In this document: in pieces, positions 7,984-14,999 of the stretch
Layout: each line of letters begins with the position of its first letter
How positions within the stretch are numbered: position 1 is the first letter of the stretch
Assembly: GCF_009711045.1 (NCBI RefSeq)
Contig: NZ_WMJX01000024.1
Span: 213-44,614 of the forward strand
Source: Myroides albus
GTDB taxonomy: Bacteria; Bacteroidota; Bacteroidia; Flavobacteriales; Flavobacteriaceae
Length of the DNA stretch: 44,402 nucleotides
Direction of reading: 5' to 3'
Notes under the pieces: model-generated
The model's input: the letters and a program-made list of their open reading frames with translations, nothing else
Told to the model about the DNA's origin: nothing
The model's database searches: none
Program-made: the position numbers and the translations under genes

Positions 7984-8451
7984 ATGAAAAAAAGAAATTT
8001 AGTAGCTATGGCTACTTTAGCATTAGCTATCAGTTTTGTAAGTTGTAAGAATGACAAAAAAACAGAAACAGAAACTCCAGCAGTAGAGCAAAGTACTGAA
8101 ACTAAAAAAGAAGTAGTAGATGAACATACATCTCAAAATTCATTAGATTGGAGTGGAACTTACCAAGGTGTAGTACCATGTGCTGACTGTCCTGGAATTG
8201 ATACTACTATTGTATTAAATGAGGATGGAACTTTCACAAGAGTATTAGTTTACCAAGACAAAGCAGATGGTAAATTTGAAGACAAAGGAACTTTTGCATG
8301 GGATGCTGCCGGATCGGTTATCACTTTAAAAGTTGATGATAAGGAAGAGACTAAGTACCAAGTAAGAGAAGGTGCTCTTGCTCAATTAGACCAAGAAGGA
8401 AAAGCTATTGAAGGAGAACTTGCTGAGAAGTATCTTTTAGCTAAAAAATAA
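7984..8451 (+). CDS. NlpE-like lipoprotein
   Basis: A 155-residue lipoprotein: lipobox FVSC with acylated Cys21, a charged Thr/Glu/Lys-rich linker to about residue 53, then an NlpE N-terminal domain with WSGTYQGVVPCADCPGIDT and VLNEDGTFTRVLVY. The CxxC pair (Cys66 and Cys69) is the hallmark of NlpE. In E. coli, NlpE is an outer-membrane lipoprotein involved in surface and copper sensing through the Cpx pathway; no Cpx system is seen here, so the role in this organism is open. The C-terminal NlpE domain of the E. coli protein is absent, as usual for Bacteroidota members. Single-gene unit with promoter and terminator. Confidence 0.85.
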   Translation: MKKRNLVAMATLALAISFVSCKNDKKTETETPAVEQSTETKKEVVDEHTSQNSLDWSGTYQGVVPCADCPGIDTTIVLNEDGTFTRVLVYQDKADGKFEDKGTFAWDAAGSVITLKVDDKEETKYQVREGALAQLDQEGKAIEGELAEKYLLAKK

Positions 8452-8475
8452 GATATTATTTACAAATAAATAATT

Positions 8476-8509
8476 AAAAACCCTTAAGTTAGTTCTTAAG
8501 GGTTTTTTT
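8476..8509 (+). terminator. Terminator of the NlpE-like gene
   Basis: Perfect 13-base arms AAAAACCCTTAAG and CTTAAGGGTTTTT with a 6-base loop, followed by T residues. Confidence 0.88.
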
Positions 8510-8538
8510 GTATAATGTCATAGATATATCGTTGTAAT

Positions 8539-9405
8539 ATGAAACAAAAAATTGAGACACTCACAGCCTCTAAGATGCTTGGAGAAGACACTTGGGATAT
8601 TACCTTGTTTAAGCATACCGAGAGAGGCAGAAACGATTTAATTGCTCCACATAAACACGACTTCTATTTATTGTTGTTTGTCGAATCTGGTAGTGGTATT
8701 CACGATATTGACTTTAACACCCATAGGGTAGAGGATTTTCAAATCCACTTTCTTCGACCAGATCAGGTTCACTATTGGAATATGAGTGAGAAAACCAAAG
8801 GCTTCCAACTTTTGTTTTCAAAGATAATGCTCAACAGTTTTCAGCTTTTGAGTCCACTTCCTTTTTTTTATGTGGGTATGCCTTGTGTATTAAACTTAAA
8901 CCAAAAGCAGTACAAGGATTTGAAGGTTAAGTTACTTGCGTTGGAAAAGCAACTTAAGCTGACTAATCGATTAGATCGTGAGATAGCATTACTTGAATTT
9001 CACACCCTACTAAAGCATATACATAAATTATATCAAGAGGCTTTTGAATTAACAAGTCTTGGTAAGGTAGATAACAAGATATTGGAATTCGAAGCCTTAC
9101 TCGAGCAATATTATTCATGCCAGAGTCAAGTGTCTTTTTATGCTGATAAGCTTAAAATCACCTCTAATTATTTGAATATAAAATGTAAAAAAATACTTGG
9201 TGTAACAGCAAGTGAGCTGATACAAAACCGCATAATACTCGAGGCTAAGCGCCTTTTAACAACTACCAATGCTTCGATTAAGGAAATTGCCTTTAATTTG
9301 TCTTTTAACGATACCCCTTACTTTAATAACTTTTTTAGAAAGCACACTCAACTAACTCCAGGTGAGTTTCGCAAAAGTTATAATATTTACAATAAACCAA
9401 AGTAA
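8539..9405 (+). CDS. AraC-family transcriptional regulator
   Basis: A 288-residue regulator. The N-terminal cupin-like sensing domain spans about residues 25-110 (APHKHDFYLLLFVESGSG and HFLRPDQVHYW). A C-terminal AraC DNA-binding domain spans about 185-285, with two helix-turn-helix units ending in the family signature (IKEIAFNLSFNDTPYFNNFFRKHTQ, then TPGEFRKSY). Cupin-AraC proteins usually bind a small molecule and activate a neighbouring operon. Here the ankyrin-amidohydrolase pair starts 70 bases downstream in the same orientation and is the likely target; that link is inference. The effector is unknown. Confidence 0.92.
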   Translation: MKQKIETLTASKMLGEDTWDITLFKHTERGRNDLIAPHKHDFYLLLFVESGSGIHDIDFNTHRVEDFQIHFLRPDQVHYWNMSEKTKGFQLLFSKIMLNSFQLLSPLPFFYVGMPCVLNLNQKQYKDLKVKLLALEKQLKLTNRLDREIALLEFHTLLKHIHKLYQEAFELTSLGKVDNKILEFEALLEQYYSCQSQVSFYADKLKITSNYLNIKCKKILGVTASELIQNRIILEAKRLLTTTNASIKEIAFNLSFNDTPYFNNFFRKHTQLTPGEFRKSYNIYNKPK

Positions 9406-9413
9406 ATTCACAA

Positions 9414-9442
9414 TTTGTATTTTCCTTAGCCTTGTATCTTTG
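9414..9442 (+). promoter_or_regulatory. Consensus promoter of the ankyrin-amidohydrolase operon
   Basis: TTTG at 9414-9417, a 17-base spacer and TATCTTTG at 9435-9442, an exact match to the Bacteroidota promoter. It lies 33 bases before the ankyrin start and shows that the pair is transcribed separately from the AraC gene. Confidence 0.72.
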
Positions 9443-9475
9443 TCAGAGATGTTATTGTTATAAAAACAAAGGCTT

Positions 9476-10192
9476 ATGAGTAGAATTGTCAAATATTGGT
9501 CTTTATTATTGTTTGCTGTATTGATGAGTTCTACTGTGTTGGCAAATTGTTCGAGTGATAATAATTCTAAATCAATATCAACCGAGCAAGCCAATCAAAC
9601 TATGGAATTTTTCCAGGCAATAGACAAACAAGATATAGCTCAAGTAAAACGGCTAATTAGGGATAAAGCAAATTTAGAAGTTGTCAATAAAAAGGGACAA
9701 ACTCCCTTAATGTACGCTCTATACAAGGCATATAATGATATTGCATCTTTATTAATTGATGCCGGTGCAAATGTCAATGCCCAAGATGATATGCTCAATA
9801 GTCCTTTTTTGTATGCTGGAGCTGAAGGGAATTTAAAGATTGCGCAAAAGGCGTTGAGTCATGGAGCTGACTTTCAAGTGTTTAATCGCTATGGGGGAAC
9901 TGCTTTAATACCAGCAGCTGAAAAAGGTCATTTAGATATGGTTATTCTACTGGCCAATACCAAAGGCTTTCCGATTGATCACGTGAATAATTTAGGGTGG
10001 ACTGCTATTATGGAAGTGGTATTAATAGGTAAGGGAAGTATGCAAACCCAGATTCAAATTACCAAGGAGCTCATTAAAGCTGGGGTGGACGTGAATATCC
10101 CAGATAACAAGGGAGTCACTGCCCTAAGCCGCGCTATTGAGTTAGGTAAAAAGCAAATTGCTGAATTAATAAAAAACGCAGGAGGGAAGTAA
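9476..10192 (+). CDS. Exported ankyrin-repeat protein, probable lipoprotein
   Basis: A 238-residue protein with an N-terminal signal peptide ending VLANC-SSDNNS. The Cys25 followed by Ser/Asp looks like a lipobox, although Asn at -1 is not ideal; cleavage after VLA is the alternative. About four to five ankyrin repeats follow from residue 40, with GQTPLMYALYKAY, AGANVNAQDD, GNLKIAQKALSHGAD, GGTALIPAAEKGHLDMV and AGVDVNIPDNKGVTALSRAIELG. Ankyrin repeats bind partner proteins. The gene precedes an amidohydrolase by about 40 bases and both share one promoter; in other bacteria exported ankyrin proteins are often paired with an enzyme they protect or anchor, such as AnkB with catalase. A partner role for the amidohydrolase is inference. 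Confidence 0.82.
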   Translation: MSRIVKYWSLLLFAVLMSSTVLANCSSDNNSKSISTEQANQTMEFFQAIDKQDIAQVKRLIRDKANLEVVNKKGQTPLMYALYKAYNDIASLLIDAGANVNAQDDMLNSPFLYAGAEGNLKIAQKALSHGADFQVFNRYGGTALIPAAEKGHLDMVILLANTKGFPIDHVNNLGWTAIMEVVLIGKGSMQTQIQITKELIKAGVDVNIPDNKGVTALSRAIELGKKQIAELIKNAGGK

Positions 10193-10234
10193 TAAGCCTT
10201 AAAGGTAGAGTAATACAGAAATAAGAAATTGACA

Positions 10235-11572
10235 ATGATTAATCGCAAAGAGTTTTTAGGAATGGCTGCTGTAGCTACATCGGGTATTTTTATGCCTACT
10301 GTAGGATATAGTAAAAATAGGGAACAACAAGAAGAATTATTAGCTATAGCAAACAGCGAAGAGTTTATTCTTAAAAACGTGCGATTAGAAATAGGATTTG
10401 AGTATAATGATGATAACAAAGTAAAGGCAACTAAGACAGCGCTTTATAACCTTCATATCAAAGATGGAGTTATCTTGGAGCTTACCACAGGTGATTTATC
10501 AGTTGTAAATGTAAAGCAAATTGATGCAGGTGGTCTTTTAATGCTTCCAAGTTTTAGCGATATGCATATTCATATTGACAAGACTTTTTACGGACAAGGG
10601 TGGAATGCAGAGCCAATCAATGCACGTTCGGTAAAAGATATGATTGAGCTGGAGCGACAAATATTGCCTGATATGCTTTTAAATTCGACAAGCAAGGCTG
10701 AGAAGGCAATAACTCTATTAAATAGCAAAGGTAGTTGTTTTGCCCGTTGTCAAACCAATGTAGAACCTACAAGTGGACTACGAAGTTTAGAGAATTTGAA
10801 AATTGCTATTGATAATAAAAAAGATAATATAGAATCAGAGATAGTTGCTTTTCCACAACATGGTATTATTTATTCAGACAGTGAGAAGTTATTAAGAGAA
10901 GCAGCAAGTTTAGGGGTTGATTATATAGGAGGGCTTGATCCAACAACGGTAGATGGGAATATGCAAAGGTCGTTAGATATTATGCTCTCGGTAGCCTTAG
11001 ATTATAACAAGGGAGTAGATATTCACTTGCACGAGTCTGCAAAAACAGGTATAGCTGCAATAGAATATCTAATTAATAAAGTTCGTGAGAGTAAAGCATT
11101 ACAAGCAAGAACTTATATCAGTCACGGCTTTGCCCTTGCTCAGATACCACAAGTAGAGTTAGAGGCCATTTGCGAGGAGTTCGCTGATTTAGGTATTGGA
11201 GTTATATCTACAGTGCCAATTGGAAAGACAATTATGCCTATACCTACTTTTTATAAGTACAAAGTTAAAGTAATGACTGGTACAGATAGTATTGTAGATC
11301 ACTGGTCTGTATTTGGTAGTTGCGATATGCTTGAAAAAGCTAGATTATCGGCAGAACTTTATGGATGGAGAGATGAATTTCACTTAAGTAGAGCATTAAA
11401 GATTGCTACTAAAGATCAGCAGTTGCCATTGGATGATAAGGGAAAGATGCAATGGCCTAAAAAATCAGATCAGGCCAGCTTTGTTTTAGTAGATGCAAGT
11501 TGTTCTGCACAAGCCGTAGCTAGATTACCTAAAAGGGAATATGTCTTTTACAAAGGCAAAAGAGTAGTTTAA
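10235..11572 (+). CDS. CodA-like amidohydrolase, exported
   Basis: A 445-residue amidohydrolase of the cytosine deaminase-like branch. The ATG at 10235 is preferred over an upstream TTG. Counted from it, metal ligands are His111 and His113 (DMHIHIDKTF), His264 (IHLHES, with catalytic-type Glu267), His297 (ISHGFA) and Asp351 (MTGTDSIVDHW). VAFPQHGI also matches E. coli CodA. The N-terminus (NRKEFLGMAAVATSGIF) resembles an export signal of Tat type, but has RK rather than RR, so the route is uncertain; CodA itself is cytoplasmic. The reaction is probably hydrolytic deamination or ring opening of a nitrogen heterocycle; the substrate cannot be read from sequence. Partner of the ankyrin protein upstream. 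Confidence 0.82.
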   Translation: MINRKEFLGMAAVATSGIFMPTVGYSKNREQQEELLAIANSEEFILKNVRLEIGFEYNDDNKVKATKTALYNLHIKDGVILELTTGDLSVVNVKQIDAGGLLMLPSFSDMHIHIDKTFYGQGWNAEPINARSVKDMIELERQILPDMLLNSTSKAEKAITLLNSKGSCFARCQTNVEPTSGLRSLENLKIAIDNKKDNIESEIVAFPQHGIIYSDSEKLLREAASLGVDYIGGLDPTTVDGNMQRSLDIMLSVALDYNKGVDIHLHESAKTGIAAIEYLINKVRESKALQARTYISHGFALAQIPQVELEAICEEFADLGIGVISTVPIGKTIMPIPTFYKYKVKVMTGTDSIVDHWSVFGSCDMLEKARLSAELYGWRDEFHLSRALKIATKDQQLPLDDKGKMQWPKKSDQASFVLVDASCSAQAVARLPKREYVFYKGKRVV

Positions 11573-11771
11573 TTAATAAAGATTAGTAATACATTTTTAA
11601 GTATTTTTTTTTCATAGCCCAATTTTTTTTTAATTCAAATCACTCTCAATCAATTGCCCATGATAGAGAGTGAGAACTCAAAAAAATAGACCTTTTATAC
11701 TTTAGTGTCTTTTTTGATTTGAGTTATTTTAACAAGTAAGTAATTAGACTTTCTAAGTTAAGTGTTTTATT
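11573..11771 (+). other. Structured spacer: two consecutive hairpins
   Basis: No gene. Hairpin 1 (11640-11673) has arms of TCACTCTC-A-ATCA and TGAT-A-GAGAGTGA with one A/A mismatch and an 8-base loop. Hairpin 2 (11675-11725) has outer arms AACTCAAA and TTTGAGTT with further A/T pairing inside. A terminator follows at 11772. The region is either a structured 3' UTR of the amidohydrolase mRNA or a small RNA. Confidence 0.5.
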
Positions 11772-11804
11772 AGCCAGTAATCTTTTGGATTGCTGGCTTT
11801 TTTG
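11772..11804 (+). terminator. Terminator of the amidohydrolase operon
   Basis: Eleven-base arms AGCCAGTAATC and GATTGCTGGCT (one mismatch or wobble), a 5-base loop and a run of T. Confidence 0.85.
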
Positions 11805-11819
11805 ATTGCTTTAAAAGCA

Positions 11820-11850
11820 CAAAAAAGGGCTATAGTAAACTATAACCCTT
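11820..11850 (-). terminator. Terminator of the DUF2853 gene
   Basis: AAGGGCTATAGT pairs with ACTATAACCCTT around a short loop; the minus-strand product is followed by a U run (A run at 11820-11826). It lies 31 bases after the DUF2853 stop. Confidence 0.8.
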
Positions 11851-11880
11851 GTCATTAAAATATAGAAAATACAATAATTA

Positions 11881-12225
11881 TTATTTTGCGTATACACTTT
11901 CTTTTTGGAAATGTACAGTTAGTAAATAGTACACAACCGCTCTGTATTTGTTTTTATTTGATTGACCATATTGATTCAATACTTTCGCAATTCCTTCATC
12001 CAATTTTGGAGAATCTTTTAATCCTAATTTTTTGATTAAAAAATTGTTCTTTACTGTAGCTAATTCAGATTCTGAAGTTCCTGCTACAGTAGAAGAGTCT
12101 TTGTTGTAAATAGAAGGACCACATCCGATAGTTACTTTCTCTAATAAGTCCATTTTTGGAGTTACACCGCATTTTTCTTTTAAATCAGCAGCATACTTTT
12201 CAATTAATTCAGCTCTTTTACTCAT
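11881..12225 (-). CDS. DUF2853 family protein
   Basis: A 114-residue cytoplasmic protein starting at the ATG at 12225 (MSKRAELIEKYAADL). An in-frame upstream start exists, but its extra 22 residues are not family-like. Recognised features are IEKYAADLKEKCGV, LLEKVTIGCGPSIYNKDSS and a C-terminal helix-rich part with LGLKDSPKLDEGI and KYRAVVYYLLTVHF. Members are short helical proteins of unknown function, widespread in Bacteroidota and Proteobacteria. It stands alone downstream of menD, 78 bases away, with a candidate promoter (TTTG-N21-TATCTTGT) in that gap. Confidence 0.8.
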   Translation of the reverse strand: MSKRAELIEKYAADLKEKCGVTPKMDLLEKVTIGCGPSIYNKDSSTVAGTSESELATVKNNFLIKKLGLKDSPKLDEGIAKVLNQYGQSNKNKYRAVVYYLLTVHFQKESVYAK

Positions 12226-12303
12226 AGTAATTTTATTTAATTTTTTTGTATGTACAAGATAGTTAAAATATTTGAATACTATCAAATACAAAAGCGAATT
12301 TTT

Positions 12304-13959
12304 TTACATATTGCGAAAATACTCTTTAAGTACCTGGTCGTTTACCTGCGTAGGTGTACTAATTTCTAATATTACTGGTCTATTATTTGAATTCCAGAAC
12401 GTAGGTAGCTCCCTTTGTAATTCTTGTTCACTTTTCACGGCTATGTAGTCCAAATTAAACATTTTGGCAAGGTGCTCAGCCGTTAGATTATGTGAGGTCT
12501 CAAAATAGGTATTAAACACAGGAGTTTCTTTATGTCCTGGTAGAATTCTAAATATACCTCCTCCTTGATTGTTGAGTAAAACGATTTTAAAGTTTTTTGG
12601 AATGTATGCATTCCAAAGGGCATTGCTATCGTATAAAAAACCAATATCTCCAGTGATTAACACATTGGGCTTTTCAGATGCAACTCCAGCGCCAATAGCG
12701 GTGGATGTGCTTCCATCTATTCCACTTGTTCCTCTATTGCAATATACTTCTACAGATGGATCAATTGGTACTAACTGTGCATACCTTATGGCAGAACTAT
12801 TGCTAATTTGCAGTTGAGTTGATTTAGGCAAACTTTGCATAAGCAAGTCAAATACCTTTAAATCACTATAAGGAATTTGGGACATATATTTTTGATGCGC
12901 CTCTAATCTTTTGTGTGCAATGTCTTTAGCCCATAACAAGTAATTACTATTTTCATTACCCTTGGTTAATTGATAAATCGAATGAAAAAATCGCTCTGGT
13001 GTATCGATTATTTTGTCTGTTAAAGCATCAAAGGTATCATAGTGTCTTAATAGATCGATATGCCAATGGCTCTCAGGCTTATATTTGCGCAGAAAAGCTT
13101 TAATACGCTTGCTCACGACCATTCCCCCAAAAGTGATTAGAATATCAGGTTGAAAGGCTTTAAAATCCTCCTGTGAAAAAGTAGTAATTATACGATCGAT
13201 ATGTTGAATATAATTCTTGTGATGTATATTTGAAGTTGTTTCTGTAAGTACAACAACAGAAGGGTCATTAGCTAAAGCCTCTATTGTAGCCTTTGACAGG
13301 ACATCTGGATAGTTAACCCCAACAAGTACTAATTTTTTATTGGCCTTGTTCCATTTATCGCTATAGCTTGTATACTCAATAGGAGCAGGAGGTAGGCTTT
13401 CAAAAGGTAAGATAGTAGGGTTTACTGTAAGCTCAGTAACTGTATTGTATAAAGGCTCTTCAAAAGGAGCATTAATGTGTACTGGTCCTTTTTTGACAAT
13501 TGCCGTTTGTATAGCTATATTAATCAAATGGTCATTCTCTTGACTGTTTTGTTCTAAAAGGTTTGCACTATACAAAATATGATTGGCATAAACATCTTTT
13601 TGTCTAATTGTCTGTCCATCTCCAATGTCTATTTTACTAGATGGTCTATCAGCTGAGATTACAATTAAGGGAATCTCACTATAGAATGCCTCTGCTATGG
13701 CAGGGTAATAATTTAAAAGAGCTGATCCCGAAGTGCATACAAGTGCTGTTGGTTGTTTTATTTGTTGAGCCATTCCCATTCCAAAGAAGGCAGCACAACG
13801 CTCATCTGCAACACTGTAACACATAAAAAAAGGATCACTGGCAAAGCCTATAGTTAAAGGGGCATTGCGTGATCCTGGTGATATTATAATATGTTTAATG
13901 TTATTTGCTTTGCAGATTTGTATAATGCTTTGGGCTAATTCTATTTCTGGATAAGTCAT
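12304..13959 (-). CDS. menD: MenD, SEPHCHC synthase (menaquinone biosynthesis)
   Basis: A 551-residue thiamine-diphosphate enzyme making 2-succinyl-5-enolpyruvyl-6-hydroxy-3-cyclohexene-1-carboxylate from isochorismate and 2-oxoglutarate, the first committed step to menaquinone. N-terminal pyrimidine-binding domain with IISPGSRNAPLTIGFA and DERCAAFFGMGMAQQ; central domain about 190-330; C-terminal pyrophosphate-binding domain with YCNRGTSGIDGSTSTAIGAG and GDIGFLYDSNALWN...NNQGGGIF, the ThDP/Mg site. The length is normal. Other men genes are not in the window. The -7 box TATCTTTG lies 17 bases upstream, so it can be transcribed apart from the peroxidase gene behind it. Confidence 0.97.
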   Translation of the reverse strand: MTYPEIELAQSIIQICKANNIKHIIISPGSRNAPLTIGFASDPFFMCYSVADERCAAFFGMGMAQQIKQPTALVCTSGSALLNYYPAIAEAFYSEIPLIVISADRPSSKIDIGDGQTIRQKDVYANHILYSANLLEQNSQENDHLINIAIQTAIVKKGPVHINAPFEEPLYNTVTELTVNPTILPFESLPPAPIEYTSYSDKWNKANKKLVLVGVNYPDVLSKATIEALANDPSVVVLTETTSNIHHKNYIQHIDRIITTFSQEDFKAFQPDILITFGGMVVSKRIKAFLRKYKPESHWHIDLLRHYDTFDALTDKIIDTPERFFHSIYQLTKGNENSNYLLWAKDIAHKRLEAHQKYMSQIPYSDLKVFDLLMQSLPKSTQLQISNSSAIRYAQLVPIDPSVEVYCNRGTSGIDGSTSTAIGAGVASEKPNVLITGDIGFLYDSNALWNAYIPKNFKIVLLNNQGGGIFRILPGHKETPVFNTYFETSHNLTAEHLAKMFNLDYIAVKSEQELQRELPTFWNSNNRPVILEISTPTQVNDQVLKEYFRNM

Positions 13960-13976
13960 AATAAAAAACTAAAGCT

Positions 13977-13984
13977 CAAAGATA
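13977..13984 (-). promoter_or_regulatory. TATCTTTG -7 box for menD
   Basis: Exact TAnnTTTG match on the minus strand, 17 bases before the menD ATG, in the gap after the peroxidase gene. The nearest TTG (13 bases upstream) is too close to be a normal -33. Confidence 0.5.
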
Positions 13985-14008
13985 CAAACAAACCCGTCAA
14001 TTCTTTGG

Positions 14009-14608
14009 TTATTCTACTGCAATTTTATTCTTTATCCAGTCTTTAATCTCTGGATCTGTAGGTAAAATACGCGGGTTAATAACTTTCACTAAATGACCTT
14101 GTTCATCAATAAGGTATTTTTGGAAGTTCCATTCCACTTGGCTATCAGTTACTCCATTGCGTTTCTTTTGGGTTAAGAACTCATAGATAGGCGCTATATC
14201 GTCTCCTTTAACTGATATTTTCTCCATCATAGGGAAAGTTACGCCATAGTTAGCCTCACAGAAGGTTGCAATTTCTTGATTGCTACCTGGCTCTTGAGCA
14301 CCAAAGTTATTGGCTGGAAAACCAACAATTACAAAGTCTTCCCCTCCAAATTCGTTATATAAACTTTGCAATTGTTTATACTGAGGAGTCAATCCACATT
14401 CAGAAGCGGTGTTTACAATTAATATCTTTTTACCTTTTAAAGTTGCAAAGTCAAACTCTTTGCCATTAATGTCTTTGACCTTAAACTGGTAAATCGTTTT
14501 TTCTGTTTTTTGTTTGTTCATAATTTCAATGTTTATAGTAGGTGTTATGTTTGCAAGGGTGAAAGAGGTAGTTGCTATTAAGCATACTGCGATTAAGAGT
14601 TTTTTCAT
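14009..14608 (-). CDS. Periplasmic glutathione peroxidase-family protein
   Basis: A 199-residue thiol peroxidase of the glutathione peroxidase family with an N-terminal signal peptide (to about TLAN, residue 20), so it acts in the periplasm. Peroxidatic Cys71 is in NTASECGLTPQY. The usual FPCNQF segment reads FPANNFGAQEPG, so the Cys there is lost, while Gln105 is kept. Cys117 (FCEANYGVTFP) may be the resolving Cys. WNFQKYLI (Trp160, Asn161) completes the active site. Family members of this type usually use thioredoxin-like partners rather than glutathione. It reduces hydrogen or lipid peroxides. It lies 49 bases upstream of menD on the same strand. Confidence 0.9.
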   Translation of the reverse strand: MKKLLIAVCLIATTSFTLANITPTINIEIMNKQKTEKTIYQFKVKDINGKEFDFATLKGKKILIVNTASECGLTPQYKQLQSLYNEFGGEDFVIVGFPANNFGAQEPGSNQEIATFCEANYGVTFPMMEKISVKGDDIAPIYEFLTQKKRNGVTDSQVEWNFQKYLIDEQGHLVKVINPRILPTDPEIKDWIKNKIAVE

Positions 14609-14999
14609 ATTTTACTTTGTTTGAGTGTCAATATACAAATTGTTGATGTAACTGTATAATATTTAACGTTTTAAGATTTATTGTTATTGTTTTGTGTACT
14701 GTGTTTCATATAATTCAAACCCTTTTAGCCAGTAATGTACAAGGATAGCGATAGTTTTTTATAAAAGTGATATCCTAGTTGAAAAGCCTTTACAGGAATA
14801 TCTGAAAGGCTAAAATCCTTTTTTAAATCCAAAACTTTTTCTTTGATAAAATAAAAAGGGGCATTGAGTTTTAATTCAGTTAAGAGCGACTTTTTACCTT
14901 TTTTTTTGTAGAGGGCGTATAAATAGATTCACAGCTTTATATGCTTTAATAATAAGCAATAAATATATAAAAATACAATTTCCAAGGCACTTGTATAAC
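14609..14999. other. Spacer between peroxidase and histidine kinase genes
   Basis: Besides the gene relic at 14725-14928, it holds AT-rich sequence and a small hairpin at 14783-14810 (AGCCTTT/GAAAGGCT) inside the relic. No clear promoter for the peroxidase could be chosen. Confidence 0.4.
14725..14928 (-). pseudogene. Fragment of an unidentified gene (no start)
   Basis: On the minus strand 67 codons are open between TGA (14929-14931) and TAA (14725-14727), with no ATG. The peptide looks protein-like rather than random: KKGKKSLLTELKLNAPFYF, then VLDLKKDFSLSDIPVKAF and QLGYHFYKKLSLSLYITG. It has normal Lys/Leu/Ser use and Lys/Leu periodicity suggesting helices. It begins about 70 bases after the stop of the histidine kinase. 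Most likely it is the 3' end of a gene whose front was deleted. I do not recognise the family. Confidence 0.4.
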
